From Armatimonadota bacterium (GTDB lineage: Bacteria; Sysuimicrobiota; Sysuimicrobiia; Sysuimicrobiales; Sysuimicrobiaceae), in the NCBI GenBank assembly GCA_025059775.1, contig JANXCW010000010.1:48573-112572 (forward strand): 64,000 bases of DNA, given 5' to 3'. Positions 1 to 10,459 of this stretch are shown in pieces; positions within the stretch are counted from its first letter, which is position 1; the number at the start of each line of letters is the position of its first letter. The position numbers were made by a program, and so were the translations under genes. Under the pieces are notes generated by a model. The model saw nothing but the letters and a program-made list of their open reading frames with translations, had not been told where the DNA came from and made no database searches.

Positions 1-642
1 CGGAACACCATCGAGCACCGATGGTCCTTCTTCATCCGGACCCGAGGGCAAGCCATCCGGGCGGTGGCCTTCGAACCTCCTCGCCCTCTCCGGGCAGGGG
101 AGGCGCTGACCGTGTGGGCCCTTGGGGAGACGGGAGGGCAGGCAAGGTTCACCATAGAAGGGGTGGTGGAGGACGTGCCCATGCGGGAGGTGGAGCCCGG
201 GCGCTATGAGGGGGCATATACGGTGCGGCCGGGAGATAGCCTCTGGAACGGTCGGATTCGAGTCACCTTCGTCCGACCGGGAGGGGGGCTGGTACGGGCC
301 ACCACCGCGGGCGTGATCCTCGCCGCCCGGCCTCCCGCCCCACCCCTGGTGGAGCGACCCCGGGGAGGGGAGCGGGTGCAGAGTCCTCTCCTGGTGCGGG
401 GACGGACCGCACCGGGGGAACGGGTGCGGGTGGCCCTCTTCTCCGAGTCCACGACCGGCACCACGCCCCTGCACATCCGGCTCGGGGAGGGAGAGATCCT
501 CGCGGACCCCACAGGCCGGTGGGAGATGGCCTTTCGGTTCCCGGTCCTTTTCCGGGGCAGCCGCCTTGCCCTGGTGGCCGTGGCCGTGAATCCCGCGGGC
601 CAGGAGTCAGGGCCCTCCACGGTACTGGTCTTAGGGGAGTAA
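1..642 (+). CDS. Secreted-type Ig-like repeat protein, 5' truncated
   Basis: The reading frame is open from the first base, so the N-terminus lies outside the window; about 213 residues remain. The visible part looks like two beta-rich Ig-like modules of about 90 residues. The second starts near the PPAPPLVERPRGGERV stretch, a typical opening for bacterial cell-surface Ig-like domains. No catalytic motif is visible. It lies 36 bp upstream of mfd on the same strand. An internal ATG at 64 could be taken as a start, but the coding pattern continues upstream of it. Function unknown; an exported or wall-associated role is inferred from composition only. Confidence 0.6.
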   Translation, partial: RNTIEHRWSFFIRTRGQAIRAVAFEPPRPLRAGEALTVWALGETGGQARFTIEGVVEDVPMREVEPGRYEGAYTVRPGDSLWNGRIRVTFVRPGGGLVRATTAGVILAARPPAPPLVERPRGGERVQSPLLVRGRTAPGERVRVALFSESTTGTTPLHIRLGEGEILADPTGRWEMAFRFPVLFRGSRLALVAVAVNPAGQESGPSTVLVLGE

Positions 643-678
643 GGCCTGGCCGTGGTAGAGTGATACACGCGGACGAGG

Positions 679-3600
679 ATGCCACTCCGCGCACTCCCTT
701 CGCTCATCGCCACGTGGTCCCCGTACGCAGCCGCGCGCGGCACGCTGCGGGAGAGGGGGAGGGTATGGATCACCGGGCCCGTGGGGTCTCAGAAGGCTTT
801 GGTGCTCGTTGCGTGCGTGCGCGAGGAGGTGCTGGAGGGTCGCGGATCCGTGCTCCTGCTCGTACCCGGCCAGGATGCCGCGGATCGCCTGGCGGATGAC
901 CTCCTGGGCTTTGCTCCGGAACTCGAACCGTTCCTCCGGCTGCTTCCGCCCCTGGAAGCGGAGGAGGCAGGACCTCAGACCGTGGGGGAACGTCTGAGGG
1001 CGCTTCGGAACCTCGCGGAGGGCCGGCCGACGGCGCTCCTAGCCCCTGTCCGGGCCGTGACGGCTCCCGTGCCTTCCCCGGAACGCCTCCGCTCCTCCCA
1101 GGTGTGCCTGCGGGAGGGCGAGCGCGTCCCTCTCGAAGCCATCGCGGAGTTCTGCGCCGCGGGTGGCTACGAGCGGGAGGCGCTGGTGAGTCGTCCTGGG
1201 ACCTTTGCGGTCCGGGGCGGGATCCTGGATGTCTACCCCCCTGATGCGGACCGTCCGCTTCGGGTGGAGTGGTTCGGGGATGTGGTGGAGTCCATCCGGT
1301 GCTTCGATCCACAGACCCAGCGGTCCGAGCGGAAACTCCCCTCCGTGGAGATCCCTCCTGCGCGGGAACCCGAGGGAGAGGTGTGCGTGGTGGACCTACT
1401 CCCTGACGGCTCCCTGGTGGTCCTGGACGAACCGCTGGAACTGGAGCGCCGGACCGCGGAGGGAGTCTTCGGATGGGCAAGGATCCAGCGTTCCCTCTCG
1501 CGTCTGCGGGCCGTCGTCCTCAGCGGATTTACGGCCCCTCCGGAGGACTGGCCCGGAGTACGGCTGGAGTGCGGAAGCGTGGATCCCTTTGCGGGGCAGG
1601 TGAGCATGCTGGCTCAGGAGCTTCAGCGGTGGCGGCAGGCCGGCTACCGGGTGGTGGTGGCCAGCGCCCAGGCCCACCGCCTGGTGGAGATCCTCGCAGA
1701 CCAGGGCTTTCCGGCCGGCCTGGCCGAGGATCTGGTTCAGGTGCCGGAGCCGGGGCGAGTTGTGGTGGTCTCCGCCTCCCTCTCGAACGGGTTCCGCATC
1801 GAGGATCTGCGCCTGGTGGTGGTCACGGACGCGGAGGTGCTGGGGTGGCGGCGCCGGCGGCGCCGGTTCCGCCGGGCGGTGGAGGGGGGCCGGCTACGAT
1901 CCTGGGCCGATCTCCAAGCTGGAGACCTGGTGGTGCACGTCCACCATGGGATCGGCCGGTTCCGAGGGATGGTGCGCAAGACCGTGGACGGAGCGACCCG
2001 TGACTACCTGTACCTGGAGTACGCGGAAGGGGACGCCCTATATGTGCCCACGGACCAGGTGAACTTGGTGCAGCGGTATGTGGGGGTGGAGGGGATCGAG
2101 CCGAAGATCCACCGGCTGGGAACCGGGGACTGGGAGCGGGAGAAGCGGCGGGTTAGGGAGGCCACCCAGCAGATCGCCCGGGAGCTCCTGGAGCTCTACG
2201 CCCGGCGGGAGACCGTTCGGGGCCACGCCTTCTCCCCGGACACTCCTTGGCAGCGGGAGATGGAGGCCGCCTTCGAGTACGAGGAGACCCCGGACCAGCG
2301 GAAGGCCATTGAGGACGTGAAGCGGGACATGGAGTCCCCGCGGCCCATGGACCGGCTGGTGGCGGGGGACGTGGGCTACGGGAAGACGGAGGTGGCGGTT
2401 CGGGCTGCCTTCAAGGCAGTGATGGACGGAAAGCAGGTGGCGGTCCTGGCGCCCACCACCCTGCTTGCGCAACAGCACTACCACGTGTTCCGGAGCCGCT
2501 TCCAGCCCTATCCCATCCGGGTGGAGCTCTTGAGCCGGTTCCGGCCCCGCCAGGAAATCCAGGCGGTGCTGGAGGCCCTGGCCAGCGGGGAGGTGGATGT
2601 GGTCATCGGCACCCACCGGCTGTTGCAGAAGGACGTGCGGTTCCACGACCTGGGACTCGTGATCATCGATGAGGAGCAGCGGTTCGGGGTGGTGCACAAG
2701 GAGAAGCTGAAGCAGCTGCGCGCCAGCGTGGACGTCCTCACCCTCACCGCCACCCCCATCCCCCGTACCCTCCACATGGCCCTGGTGGGATTGCGGGACC
2801 TCTCCGTGATGGAGACCCCCCCGGAGGCTCGGCTTCCCATCCGCACCACGGTGGCGGAGTGGGACGAGGGGCTGGTGCAGAACGCCATCCGCCGGGAACT
2901 GGAGCGGGGAGGGCAGGTGTACGTGGTGCACAACCGGGTGCAGACCATTCATCAGGCGGCCCGCCGCATCCAGGCCCTGGTGCCGGAGGCACGGGTGGCG
3001 GTAGCCCACGGCCAGATGCCGGAGGGGAAGCTGGAGCGGGTGATGCTGGACTTCCTCGGCGGCAGGTACGACGTGCTGGTGTGCACCACCATCATCGAGA
3101 TCGGACTCGACCTGCCCAACGTGAACACCCTCCTCGTGGAGGACGCCCACACCCTGGGGCTCGCGCAGCTGTACCAACTGCGGGGCCGGGTAGGCCGGTC
3201 GGACCGGCAGGCCTACGCATACTTCCTGTATCCCCGGGGTGCCCGGCTGACCCCGGAAGCCCAGGAGCGCCTGGCGGCCCTGCGGGAGTTCACGGAGCTC
3301 GGCAGCGGCCTGCGGCTCGCCATGCGGGATCTGGAGATCCGGGGTGCCGGGAATCTCCTAGGTCCCGAGCAGCACGGGCACCTCGCCGCTGTCGGGTTCG
3401 AGCTGTATACCCGTCTGCTGGAAGAGGCCATCCGCCGTCTGCGGGGGGGGGTCGTGGAGGAGATCCCGGATCCGGTGGTGGATCTGCGGGTCTCCGCGTA
3501 CCTCCCCGCGGACTACATCCCGGAGGAAGCCCAACGGCTCAGCATCTACCGGCGGCTTGCGGCCCTGCGGTCCACGGAGGAGGCCGCGGAGCTTTGGGAG

Positions 3601-3921
3601 GAGCTTCAGGATCGCTACGGCCCGCCTCCCGAGCCCGTACACGCTCTGGTGGAGATCGCGGTCCTGCGGGAGAGGGCCCGAGCTTTGGGCATCGGGACCG
3701 TCCAGCAGCGTCCGGATGGGGTGCTGCTCCGCTTCCGGGTCCCGCTGGAGGAGCGGGAAAGAACCTGGGTGCGGCTGGAACACCGCCGCCGGGTGGGAGT
3801 GACTCCAGAAGGGCTTCTCGTGCGGTGCGCACCGGAGGAGGTCCTGCGGTGGGTCCGTGAGGTGCTGGACAGCCTTACGCGCCTGCGGCGCCAGGAGCCC
3901 ACGGGCGTGCCCGCGGGATGA
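679..3921 (+). CDS. mfd: Transcription-repair coupling factor Mfd
   Basis: ATP-dependent DNA translocase that removes stalled RNA polymerase and recruits UvrA to lesions. The 1080-residue length is slightly short of the usual 1150. In order it shows a UvrB-like N-terminal region, the RNA-polymerase-interacting domain (GDLVVHVHHGIGRF, around residues 415-430), a Walker A motif GDVGYGKTE (Lys about 569), a DEEQ Walker B box (Asp about 664), the helicase C domain with QLRGRVGRSDR, and the TRCF C-terminal domain. The ATG at 679 gives the best N-terminus. mazG follows after a 45-bp gap with its own ribosome-binding site. Confidence 0.97.
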   Translation: MPLRALPSLIATWSPYAAARGTLRERGRVWITGPVGSQKALVLVACVREEVLEGRGSVLLLVPGQDAADRLADDLLGFAPELEPFLRLLPPLEAEEAGPQTVGERLRALRNLAEGRPTALLAPVRAVTAPVPSPERLRSSQVCLREGERVPLEAIAEFCAAGGYEREALVSRPGTFAVRGGILDVYPPDADRPLRVEWFGDVVESIRCFDPQTQRSERKLPSVEIPPAREPEGEVCVVDLLPDGSLVVLDEPLELERRTAEGVFGWARIQRSLSRLRAVVLSGFTAPPEDWPGVRLECGSVDPFAGQVSMLAQELQRWRQAGYRVVVASAQAHRLVEILADQGFPAGLAEDLVQVPEPGRVVVVSASLSNGFRIEDLRLVVVTDAEVLGWRRRRRRFRRAVEGGRLRSWADLQAGDLVVHVHHGIGRFRGMVRKTVDGATRDYLYLEYAEGDALYVPTDQVNLVQRYVGVEGIEPKIHRLGTGDWEREKRRVREATQQIARELLELYARRETVRGHAFSPDTPWQREMEAAFEYEETPDQRKAIEDVKRDMESPRPMDRLVAGDVGYGKTEVAVRAAFKAVMDGKQVAVLAPTTLLAQQHYHVFRSRFQPYPIRVELLSRFRPRQEIQAVLEALASGEVDVVIGTHRLLQKDVRFHDLGLVIIDEEQRFGVVHKEKLKQLRASVDVLTLTATPIPRTLHMALVGLRDLSVMETPPEARLPIRTTVAEWDEGLVQNAIRRELERGGQVYVVHNRVQTIHQAARRIQALVPEARVAVAHGQMPEGKLERVMLDFLGGRYDVLVCTTIIEIGLDLPNVNTLLVEDAHTLGLAQLYQLRGRVGRSDRQAYAYFLYPRGARLTPEAQERLAALREFTELGSGLRLAMRDLEIRGAGNLLGPEQHGHLAAVGFELYTRLLEEAIRRLRGGVVEEIPDPVVDLRVSAYLPADYIPEEAQRLSIYRRLAALRSTEEAAELWEELQDRYGPPPEPVHALVEIAVLRERARALGIGTVQQRPDGVLLRFRVPLEERERTWVRLEHRRRVGVTPEGLLVRCAPEEVLRWVREVLDSLTRLRRQEPTGVPAG

Positions 3922-3966
3922 GCGGACTGGCTGTACAATCAAACGGAGCGCAGAGGAGGCGGCGGG

Positions 3967-4761
3967 ATGGCGCTGCCCACGTTCGAGGATCTGGTGCGGG
4001 TCATGGCGACGCTGCGGGGACCGGGAGGCTGTCCGTGGGACCGTCAGCAGACGCATGCCTCCCTCCGGCCCTACCTCCTGGAGGAAGCCTACGAGGTCCT
4101 GGAAGCCATCGAGCGGGGAGATCCAGAGCGCCTGCGCGACGAGCTGGGGGATCTGCTGCTCCAGGTGCTGTTCCACGCCCAGATCGCCGCAGAGTCGGGA
4201 TCCTTCACCGTCCATGACGTGGTCGCGCATCTGCACGACAAGCTGGTGCGCCGCCACCCCCACGTCTTCCCTGACGCGGCGGGACGCGTGGTGGAGGGCG
4301 TGGTCACCCCGGAGCAGGTGATGCAACGGTGGGAGGGTCTCAAGCGGGCGGAGCGGGGAGAGGCTACCCCGGCCCTGGACGGCGTCCCTTCAGCCCTCCC
4401 GGCGCTTCTCTGGGCCCAGAAGCTGTACCAGCGGGCGCGGGAGGTGGGGTGGGAGTGGCCGGACGTGCGGGAAGCCCTGGGGAAGCTGGAGGAGGAAGTC
4501 CGGGAGCTCCGGGAAGCGTTGGAGGGGCACCACCTTCAGGCCATTCGGGAGGAGGTGGGCGACGTGCTCATGGCCGCGGTGAAGGTGGCGGCCTTCACCG
4601 GGACCGATGCGGAGGGAGCGCTGCGGGATGCGTGCCGGAAGTTCATCCGGCGATTCGAGACCATGGAGCGGCTCGCGGCGGAGAGGGGGCAACGGATGGA
4701 GCAGCTTCCCCTCTCGGAGCTCCTGGGACTGTGGCAGGAGGCCAAGGAGCGCGCGGGCTAG
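3967..4761 (+). CDS. mazG: Nucleoside triphosphate pyrophosphohydrolase MazG
   Basis: Hydrolyses (d)NTPs to NMPs and pyrophosphate, cleaning the nucleotide pool. The 264-residue protein has the classic duplicated MazG fold. The first domain carries the metal-binding EEAYEVLEAIERGD and ELGDLLLQV motifs (about residues 40-65). The second carries KLEEEVRELREAL and EEVGDVLMA (about residues 175-205). The ATG is preceded by an AGAGGAGGCGGG ribosome-binding site. It lies between mfd and an S4-domain gene, an order also seen in Bacillota, which supports translation- and repair-linked housekeeping. Length and motifs are typical. Confidence 0.95.
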   Translation: MALPTFEDLVRVMATLRGPGGCPWDRQQTHASLRPYLLEEAYEVLEAIERGDPERLRDELGDLLLQVLFHAQIAAESGSFTVHDVVAHLHDKLVRRHPHVFPDAAGRVVEGVVTPEQVMQRWEGLKRAERGEATPALDGVPSALPALLWAQKLYQRAREVGWEWPDVREALGKLEEEVRELREALEGHHLQAIREEVGDVLMAAVKVAAFTGTDAEGALRDACRKFIRRFETMERLAAERGQRMEQLPLSELLGLWQEAKERAG

Positions 4762-4764
4762 CGG

Positions 4765-5022
4765 ATGCGCCTCGACCGGTTCCTGCAGCAAAGCCGGGTC
4801 GTCCGACGTCGTACCCTGGCCCATGCCCTGTGCGCGAACTTCCGGGTCCGCCTGAACGGGCACGTGGCCAAGCCCGCTTCCCGCGTCCGTCCCGGCGATC
4901 TCATCGAGATCGACTTCGGAATCCGGAGGGTGGTGGTGCGGGTACGGGAGGTCCCCGAGCGTCCGGTGCCTCCCTCGGAGGCGGGAGGGCTGGTGGAGAT
5001 CCTCGAGGTGGTTCGGGAGTAG
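4765..5022 (+). CDS. rqcP: S4-domain RNA-binding protein (RqcP/YabO-Hsp15 type)
   Basis: An 85-residue protein that is almost entirely one S4 RNA-binding domain (MRLDRFLQQSRVVRRR, then NGHVAKPASRVRPGDLIEIDF). In Bacillota RqcP binds stalled 50S-peptidyl-tRNA complexes and helps RqcH add C-terminal alanine tails. Size and position immediately after mazG (3-bp gap) match the B. subtilis yabN-yabO arrangement. No other domain is present. RqcP is preferred over Hsp15 because of size and neighbourhood; this is an inference from the family. Confidence 0.82.
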   Translation: MRLDRFLQQSRVVRRRTLAHALCANFRVRLNGHVAKPASRVRPGDLIEIDFGIRRVVVRVREVPERPVPPSEAGGLVEILEVVRE

Positions 5023-5029
5023 GAGGTAA

Positions 5030-6304
<1,275 letters not shown>

Positions 6305-6382
6305 AACACCGGTTCTCGTCCGTGGGTTCGAGAGGGAGGCAGGAATTCCGGGGGAGGTTCGCGAAGGTTCTCCTCAGACGGG

Positions 6383-6712
6383 ATGCAGGCACGCCGCGGG
6401 TTTCATCGGACCACATCCCTCGCCCGACTCGGGAAGTTTGCGGTGTTCCTCGCCCTGGCGGCGTTCCTCCTCGGCTCCCTTGCCCGATCCGCCTCCCGGG
6501 CCTACTGGCTGGACCGGGAGGTGCGCACCCTGGAACGCGTCCGGGCAAACCTCCTGGCGCAGAACCGACGGCTGCGGGAGGAGATCCAGCGCCTGCACGA
6601 CCCCAAGGTGGTGGAGCGCATGGCGCGGGAGGAGCTGGGCTTCGTGCGGCCCGGGGAGATCGCGGTCCTCCTTCTCCCGATCCCTACCCCGCCTCCGAAA
6701 CGCCCCCGCTGA
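6383..6712 (+). CDS. Septum formation initiator, DivIC/FtsB family
   Basis: A 109-residue bitopic membrane protein: a short basic cytoplasmic tail, one transmembrane helix (about residues 18-36), then a coiled coil (LDREVRTLERVRANLLAQNRRLREEIQRL) and the conserved DPKVVERMAREELGFVRPGE block typical of FtsB/DivIC. Such proteins bridge FtsL and DivIB/FtsQ in the divisome. The position after eno repeats the common eno-ftsB gene order. The proline-rich tail PTPPPKRPR is unremarkable. FtsB and DivIC cannot be separated from sequence alone. Confidence 0.88.
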   Translation: MQARRGFHRTTSLARLGKFAVFLALAAFLLGSLARSASRAYWLDREVRTLERVRANLLAQNRRLREEIQRLHDPKVVERMAREELGFVRPGEIAVLLLPIPTPPPKRPR

Positions 6713-6721
6713 GGTAGGCCG

Positions 6722-7342
6722 TCACGCGCGGCCCCCGGCGCGTGCAAGCCACCTGCGCCCCACGTAGGTGGTGCGCTCCGTGATCACCAGGTCCAGGTAG
6801 ATGTCCTGAGGCTCCATGGGGACCTCCTCCACCACCTGGCACTCGTACGCGAGCCCCACAAGCCAGCAGTCAGGCCGCATGCCGCTCAGCAGCCGGTCGT
6901 AGTAACCCCAGCCATGTCCGAGGCGACCGCCCTGGCGATCGAACACAACGCCCGGCACCAGGACCATGTCCACCTCCTGCGCCGTCAGAGCCCGCCCGGC
7001 GCGCAGGACGGGCTTCGGCTCCAGGATGCCGAAGGACCCGGGCTCCAGTTCGGCGAGATCCTGGAGCACGAACAACTGGAGCACGTCCTGCCCCCTCTCG
7101 TCCCGGGTGCAGTACGGCACCGCCACGCGCTTGCCCATGGCCATGGCCCGGGGGAGGAAGGGACGGGTGCGGACCTCGCTCCCCGCGTCCACGTAGAAGA
7201 GTACGGTGCGGGCCTGCTGGAACTGCGGGAGCCGGAACACCTTCTCCAGGATGGCCCGGCTCTTGGCCTCCTTATCCGGCTCCGCCACTCGAGCACGGGT
7301 GATGCGCCGGCGGAGCTCCTGCTTGCAGACGGCCACGCTCAT
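6722..7342 (-). CDS. 5-formyltetrahydrofolate cyclo-ligase
   Basis: Converts 5-formyl-THF plus ATP to 5,10-methenyl-THF (MTHFS, YgfA family). The 206-residue length is typical. Visible motifs are the N-terminal KQELRRRITRAR helix, FYVDAGSEVRT, VAVPYC, the nucleotide-binding loop DMVLVPGVVFDRQGGRLGHGWGYYDR and the C-terminal TERTTYVGRRW. It is convergent with the DivIC/FtsB gene, leaving only 9 bp between the stops. No operon partner is evident; the sugar dehydrogenase gene lies upstream on the same strand, ending 21 bp before the start. Confidence 0.93.
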   Translation of the reverse strand: MSVAVCKQELRRRITRARVAEPDKEAKSRAILEKVFRLPQFQQARTVLFYVDAGSEVRTRPFLPRAMAMGKRVAVPYCTRDERGQDVLQLFVLQDLAELEPGSFGILEPKPVLRAGRALTAQEVDMVLVPGVVFDRQGGRLGHGWGYYDRLLSGMRPDCWLVGLAYECQVVEEVPMEPQDIYLDLVITERTTYVGRRWLARAGGRA

Positions 7343-7363
7343 CCCAGCTCCATAGTAGCGCCC

Positions 7364-8431
7364 TCAGGGGGGAAGAATCCGTAGGATCCGGTCGTCCTCG
7401 GGACCAGGGCTTCCCCGACCATCCCGGTTGCTCGTGAGCACGTACAGGGCGCCGTCCGGACCCTCCACCACGTCCCGCAGCCGGCCGAATCCCCCCAGCA
7501 CCCGTTCCTGCCGCACCACCCGGGTACCCTCCGCGTCCAGGATGAACAGGCGCAGGTGTGCACCGCGTAGGTTCGCCACGAGCAGCCCCTCCCGCCACGC
7601 GCCGCGCGAGGAGAAGGCGGCGCCTGAAGGGGCCCATGTCTCATTCCCGCTGCAGGCCACGGCATCGGTGAACCCCGGCGGATGTGGGGCCCCACACAGG
7701 ACCTCCGGCCATCCGTAGTTGGCTCCCGGTCGGATCAGGTTCACCTCATCGTGGGCAAAGCCCCCATCTCCCGTGGGTCCGTGTTCCGTAGCATAGAGCT
7801 GGCGGGTGCGGGGATGCCACGCGAGCCCCTGCACGTTGCGGTGGCCGAGGGAGTAGACGGGAGAGCCGGGGAAAGGGTTGTCGCGGGGAATGCCTCCGTC
7901 CGGCGCCACGCGCAGGATTTTGCCCGCAAGACTCGAGCGGTCCTGGGCGAGGGTGGGCGAGCGGGCGTCCCCGGTGCCCACGTACAGCATGCCGTCGGGA
8001 CCGAAGCGCAGGCGACCACCGTCGTGGACGAATGCCCCGGGAATGCCGTCCAGGATCACCCGATCCCGCACGAGCCGGCCGCCCTCCTCCCGCAGGCGCT
8101 CCACGCGGTTGCGCAGCCCTCCGGCCTCGTAGGTGTAGTACACGTAGACGTAGGGCTGTCGGGGGAATTCCGGGTGGAGGGCAATTCCCAGCAGGCCCGC
8201 TTCCCCTACGTGGGCCACCGGGAGCTGGGCCACGGGATCCGGCTCCAGTCGACCCGCGCGGATCACCCGGATCCGGCCCGGTCGTTCCGTCACGAAGGCG
8301 CGGCCGTCCGGCGCGAAAGCCATCTGCCAGGGGATCTCAAGCCGCCGGGCGTAGACCGTGACCTGCGGGGCAGGCTCAGCGGGCCCGCTGGTTGTCAGGA
8401 CCACCGCGAGGACGAGGATTCCCCACCGCAT
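7364..8431 (-). CDS. Soluble PQQ-type glucose/sorbosone (aldose) dehydrogenase
   Basis: Six-bladed beta-propeller dehydrogenase of the Gdh-B/Asd family, predicted to oxidise aldoses with pyrroloquinoline quinone. The chosen start gives 355 residues with a signal peptide (MRWGILVLAVVLTTSGPAEP), so the enzyme is exported. Family blocks seen are IPWQMAFAPDGRAFVTERPG, GLLGIALHPEF, FVHDGGRLRFGPDGMLYVGTGD, SLGHRNVQGLAWHP, EHGP and the C-terminal GGFGRLRDVVEGPDGALYVLTSN. No PQQ biosynthesis genes are in view. It is divergent from the MFS gene across a 57-bp spacer. Confidence 0.88.
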   Translation of the reverse strand: MRWGILVLAVVLTTSGPAEPAPQVTVYARRLEIPWQMAFAPDGRAFVTERPGRIRVIRAGRLEPDPVAQLPVAHVGEAGLLGIALHPEFPRQPYVYVYYTYEAGGLRNRVERLREEGGRLVRDRVILDGIPGAFVHDGGRLRFGPDGMLYVGTGDARSPTLAQDRSSLAGKILRVAPDGGIPRDNPFPGSPVYSLGHRNVQGLAWHPRTRQLYATEHGPTGDGGFAHDEVNLIRPGANYGWPEVLCGAPHPPGFTDAVACSGNETWAPSGAAFSSRGAWREGLLVANLRGAHLRLFILDAEGTRVVRQERVLGGFGRLRDVVEGPDGALYVLTSNRDGRGSPGPEDDRILRILPP

Positions 8432-8488
8432 GGATCCACCTCCCTCCGGAGTACACCTCCAGGGGATCAAGAAGGTGTGAAGGACGCT

Positions 8489-9703
8489 ATGATGGAGTCG
8501 TTCCCGAGGTGTGCTGTGAACACCACCAGCCCGATCGCCACCGACTCCACCCCGGCTCTTCGGGCCCCGCGACGTCTGGGGTGGTTTCTGCTCCTCCTCA
8601 TCGTGGGACACGCGGCAGTGGATGCGGGCGCGGGCGCCCTTCCCGCCCTCGTCCAGCACTTCCGCACAGAACTCGCGCTTTCCTACACCCTCACGGGGAT
8701 CCTTGTCACGGCCGCCTCCCTCGGCGGAGGTGTGGCGCAGGTCGGCGCGGGGTTGTGGGCGGACTGGCGACCCCAACCGTGGATGCCCGCGGCGGGCGTG
8801 GCCCTGACCACCCTAGGGCTCGGAGGCGCGGGCTTCGCCCGCGACGCGCGCACCGCCACCGTGGCCCTCGCCCTGATCGCGCTGGGGAGCGCGCTGTTCC
8901 ACCCGGAGGCGGTCCGTACCGTCTACCTGTCCGGGGAAGAGCGAAGGGCCACCGCCATGGCGACCTTCAGCATCGGCGGCAACCTGGGATGGGCGCTGGG
9001 CCCGGCCGTGGTGGCGCTCCTCACGGGCCTGTGGGGCCTGGGGGGAATGCGGTGGTGGTTGCTGGTAGGGCTCCCCATAGCGGCCTTCCTCGGGTTCGTC
9101 ACACCCCCTGGCTCCGTCTCCCCCGCCGCGACCCCCTTGGCTCCGGATAGGGAAGACCGGGATGACTGGCGGGCGTACCTCAACGTTCTCCTGGTGAGCC
9201 TTCTGCGGGGAGCCGTCCACTTGGCGGTCACCATCTTCTACCTGGGCTACCTCATCGATACCCTGGGCCGGAGCCGGACGGAGGCCTCCCTGGCCCTCTC
9301 CCTGCTGCTCGCCAGCGGCATCGTCTCCTCTCCCCTCCTGGGCCGGCTCGCGGACCGCCTCGGTCCCAAGCCCGTGCTGGCCGTCACCATCGCGGTCCTG
9401 GCCGTGCTCGTGGCCTTGCTCCCAATGGCCCCCTCCGGCGGCGTGTACCCCATGATGGTGCTGGTTGGCGCGAGCTCCATGGGAACCTTTCCGGTCTCCC
9501 TGGTGCTGGGTCAGCAATATCTGCCGAGCCGGCGGGCCCTGGGAGGGGGGATGCAGGTGGCGGTCTCCTCCTTTGCCTCCCTATTCGCCACGCCGTTCGG
9601 CTTCCTCGCGGACCGCACAGGCATTCCCACCGTGCTTTGGGTTGCAGCAGCCCTGGCGGCCTTCGGGGCGTTCCTCGCCTCGCGCCTTCCCGCTCGGGCC
9701 TAA
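8489..9703 (+). CDS. MFS transporter, fosmidomycin-resistance (Fsr)-like
   Basis: A 404-residue major facilitator protein with about twelve hydrophobic segments. The family-typical first helix GHAAVDAGAGALPALVQHF and the FHPEA motif after helix 4 place it near the Fsr subfamily; ADWRPQPWMP and RLADRLGPKPV mark the loops after helices 2 and 8. It presumably exports a small drug-like compound; the substrate is unknown. Starts at 8489 (ATGATG) or GTG 8514 are both possible. It is divergent from the sugar dehydrogenase, with no sequence sign that the two are functionally linked. Confidence 0.85.
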   Translation: MMESFPRCAVNTTSPIATDSTPALRAPRRLGWFLLLLIVGHAAVDAGAGALPALVQHFRTELALSYTLTGILVTAASLGGGVAQVGAGLWADWRPQPWMPAAGVALTTLGLGGAGFARDARTATVALALIALGSALFHPEAVRTVYLSGEERRATAMATFSIGGNLGWALGPAVVALLTGLWGLGGMRWWLLVGLPIAAFLGFVTPPGSVSPAATPLAPDREDRDDWRAYLNVLLVSLLRGAVHLAVTIFYLGYLIDTLGRSRTEASLALSLLLASGIVSSPLLGRLADRLGPKPVLAVTIAVLAVLVALLPMAPSGGVYPMMVLVGASSMGTFPVSLVLGQQYLPSRRALGGGMQVAVSSFASLFATPFGFLADRTGIPTVLWVAAALAAFGAFLASRLPARA

Positions 9704-9845
9704 GGCTGCACCCCCAGGGTCACCCGCACCTTCAGGATCCAACTCCCCCACCCGGTGAACCGCTGCCGTCTCCCGGACGAGGGGCGGATCGGAGGACCTT
9801 TCTCGGGACGGTGGGTTGCCCCGGGCTACAGCCCTGGGGAAGCGC
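9704..9845. other. Short convergent intergenic spacer, no gene seen
   Basis: A 142-bp stretch between the convergent MFS gene and the ACT-domain gene. I see no convincing coding frame, RNA gene or strong terminator; the short frames through it are overlaps of neighbouring antisense frames. Confidence 0.5.
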
Positions 9846-10301
9846 TCAAGAGGAATGGCCTTGCTGCGGGCTGGAGGCCTGGAGGTCCCGTAGAATCCGG
9901 AGGGCCTGTTCCAGCTGGGAGTGGTGCACCAGCATGCGGTCTCGGTGGAAGGTAGGAAGCGGGTGAGCGGAGATCCCCCTCCGCTGGAGGAGGTCGATGA
10001 CCGCGGCGAGGAGGTCTGCAGCCCCCGCATGCGGCGCCACGTCCAGGGTGACCATCCGGTAGCCGGCCTCCACCCGGATGGCGTGCAGCCCTCGGCCCAC
10101 CTGTGCCCACTCCGTCTCCCGGCAGACCACCCGGACCCCGTTCGGCTCGAAGGTGAGGCAGAAGGGTGCGTGGAACCGATCCGCCCGTCGCTGCACCGCC
10201 CTCGCTTCCCAGCGCGGGAGGTGCACCTGGACGAGGGGCTCAGGGTCCACCACGATGCGCGCCCGTGCTAGGTGCTCCACAAGCCGGGGATCCAGCTTCA
10301 T
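9846..10301 (-). CDS. ACT-like ligand-binding domain protein
   Basis: A 151-residue protein starting MKLDPRLVEHLARARIVVDPEPLVQVHLPRWE. It looks like a stand-alone ACT-type regulatory domain (beta-alpha-beta-beta-alpha-beta pattern, e.g. AGYRMVTLDVAPHAGAADLLAAVIDLLQRRGISAHPLPTFHRDRMLV). Such proteins bind amino acids or related ligands. Its ATG overlaps by ATGA the stop codon of a degraded trans-sulfuration enzyme, so it was once translationally coupled to methionine/cysteine metabolism. A start at 10406 would only add unlike residues. The precise ligand is unknown. Confidence 0.7.
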   Translation of the reverse strand: MKLDPRLVEHLARARIVVDPEPLVQVHLPRWEARAVQRRADRFHAPFCLTFEPNGVRVVCRETEWAQVGRGLHAIRVEAGYRMVTLDVAPHAGAADLLAAVIDLLQRRGISAHPLPTFHRDRMLVHHSQLEQALRILRDLQASSPQQGHSS

Positions 10302-10372
10302 GCCAGGGCCTGCTCTAGATCCGCAAGGAGGTCTTCGGGATCCTCGATGCCCACGGAGAGGCGTAGTTCTCC
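10298..10372 (-). pseudogene. C-terminal remnant of a Cys/Met metabolism PLP enzyme (MetB/MetC/MetY type)
   Basis: Read on the minus strand the frame gives GELRLSVGIEDPEDLLADLE followed by QALA and a stop that overlaps the ACT gene start. This is the highly conserved C-terminal end of cystathionine gamma-synthase/O-acetylhomoserine sulfhydrylase family proteins. Upstream of it the frame loses all similarity and runs into the nfo promoter region, so the other roughly 370 codons are gone. The fragment marks a deletion that removed the enzyme and left its ACT-domain partner. Confidence 0.75.
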
Positions 10373-10459
10373 GGATCCACAGGGGTGACCTCCACGCTCC
10401 ACTCAAGCCTCCCGCGTGGTTCTCCTCCCATGGTAGGCTAGGTCTGCTACAGTAAAGCC

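Noticed and set aside
2038..3177. Long minus-strand open frame (379 codons) inside mfd
   Set aside because: It is antisense to strongly conserved Mfd motifs and has a low-complexity His/Leu/Gly composition, typical of GC-rich shadow frames.
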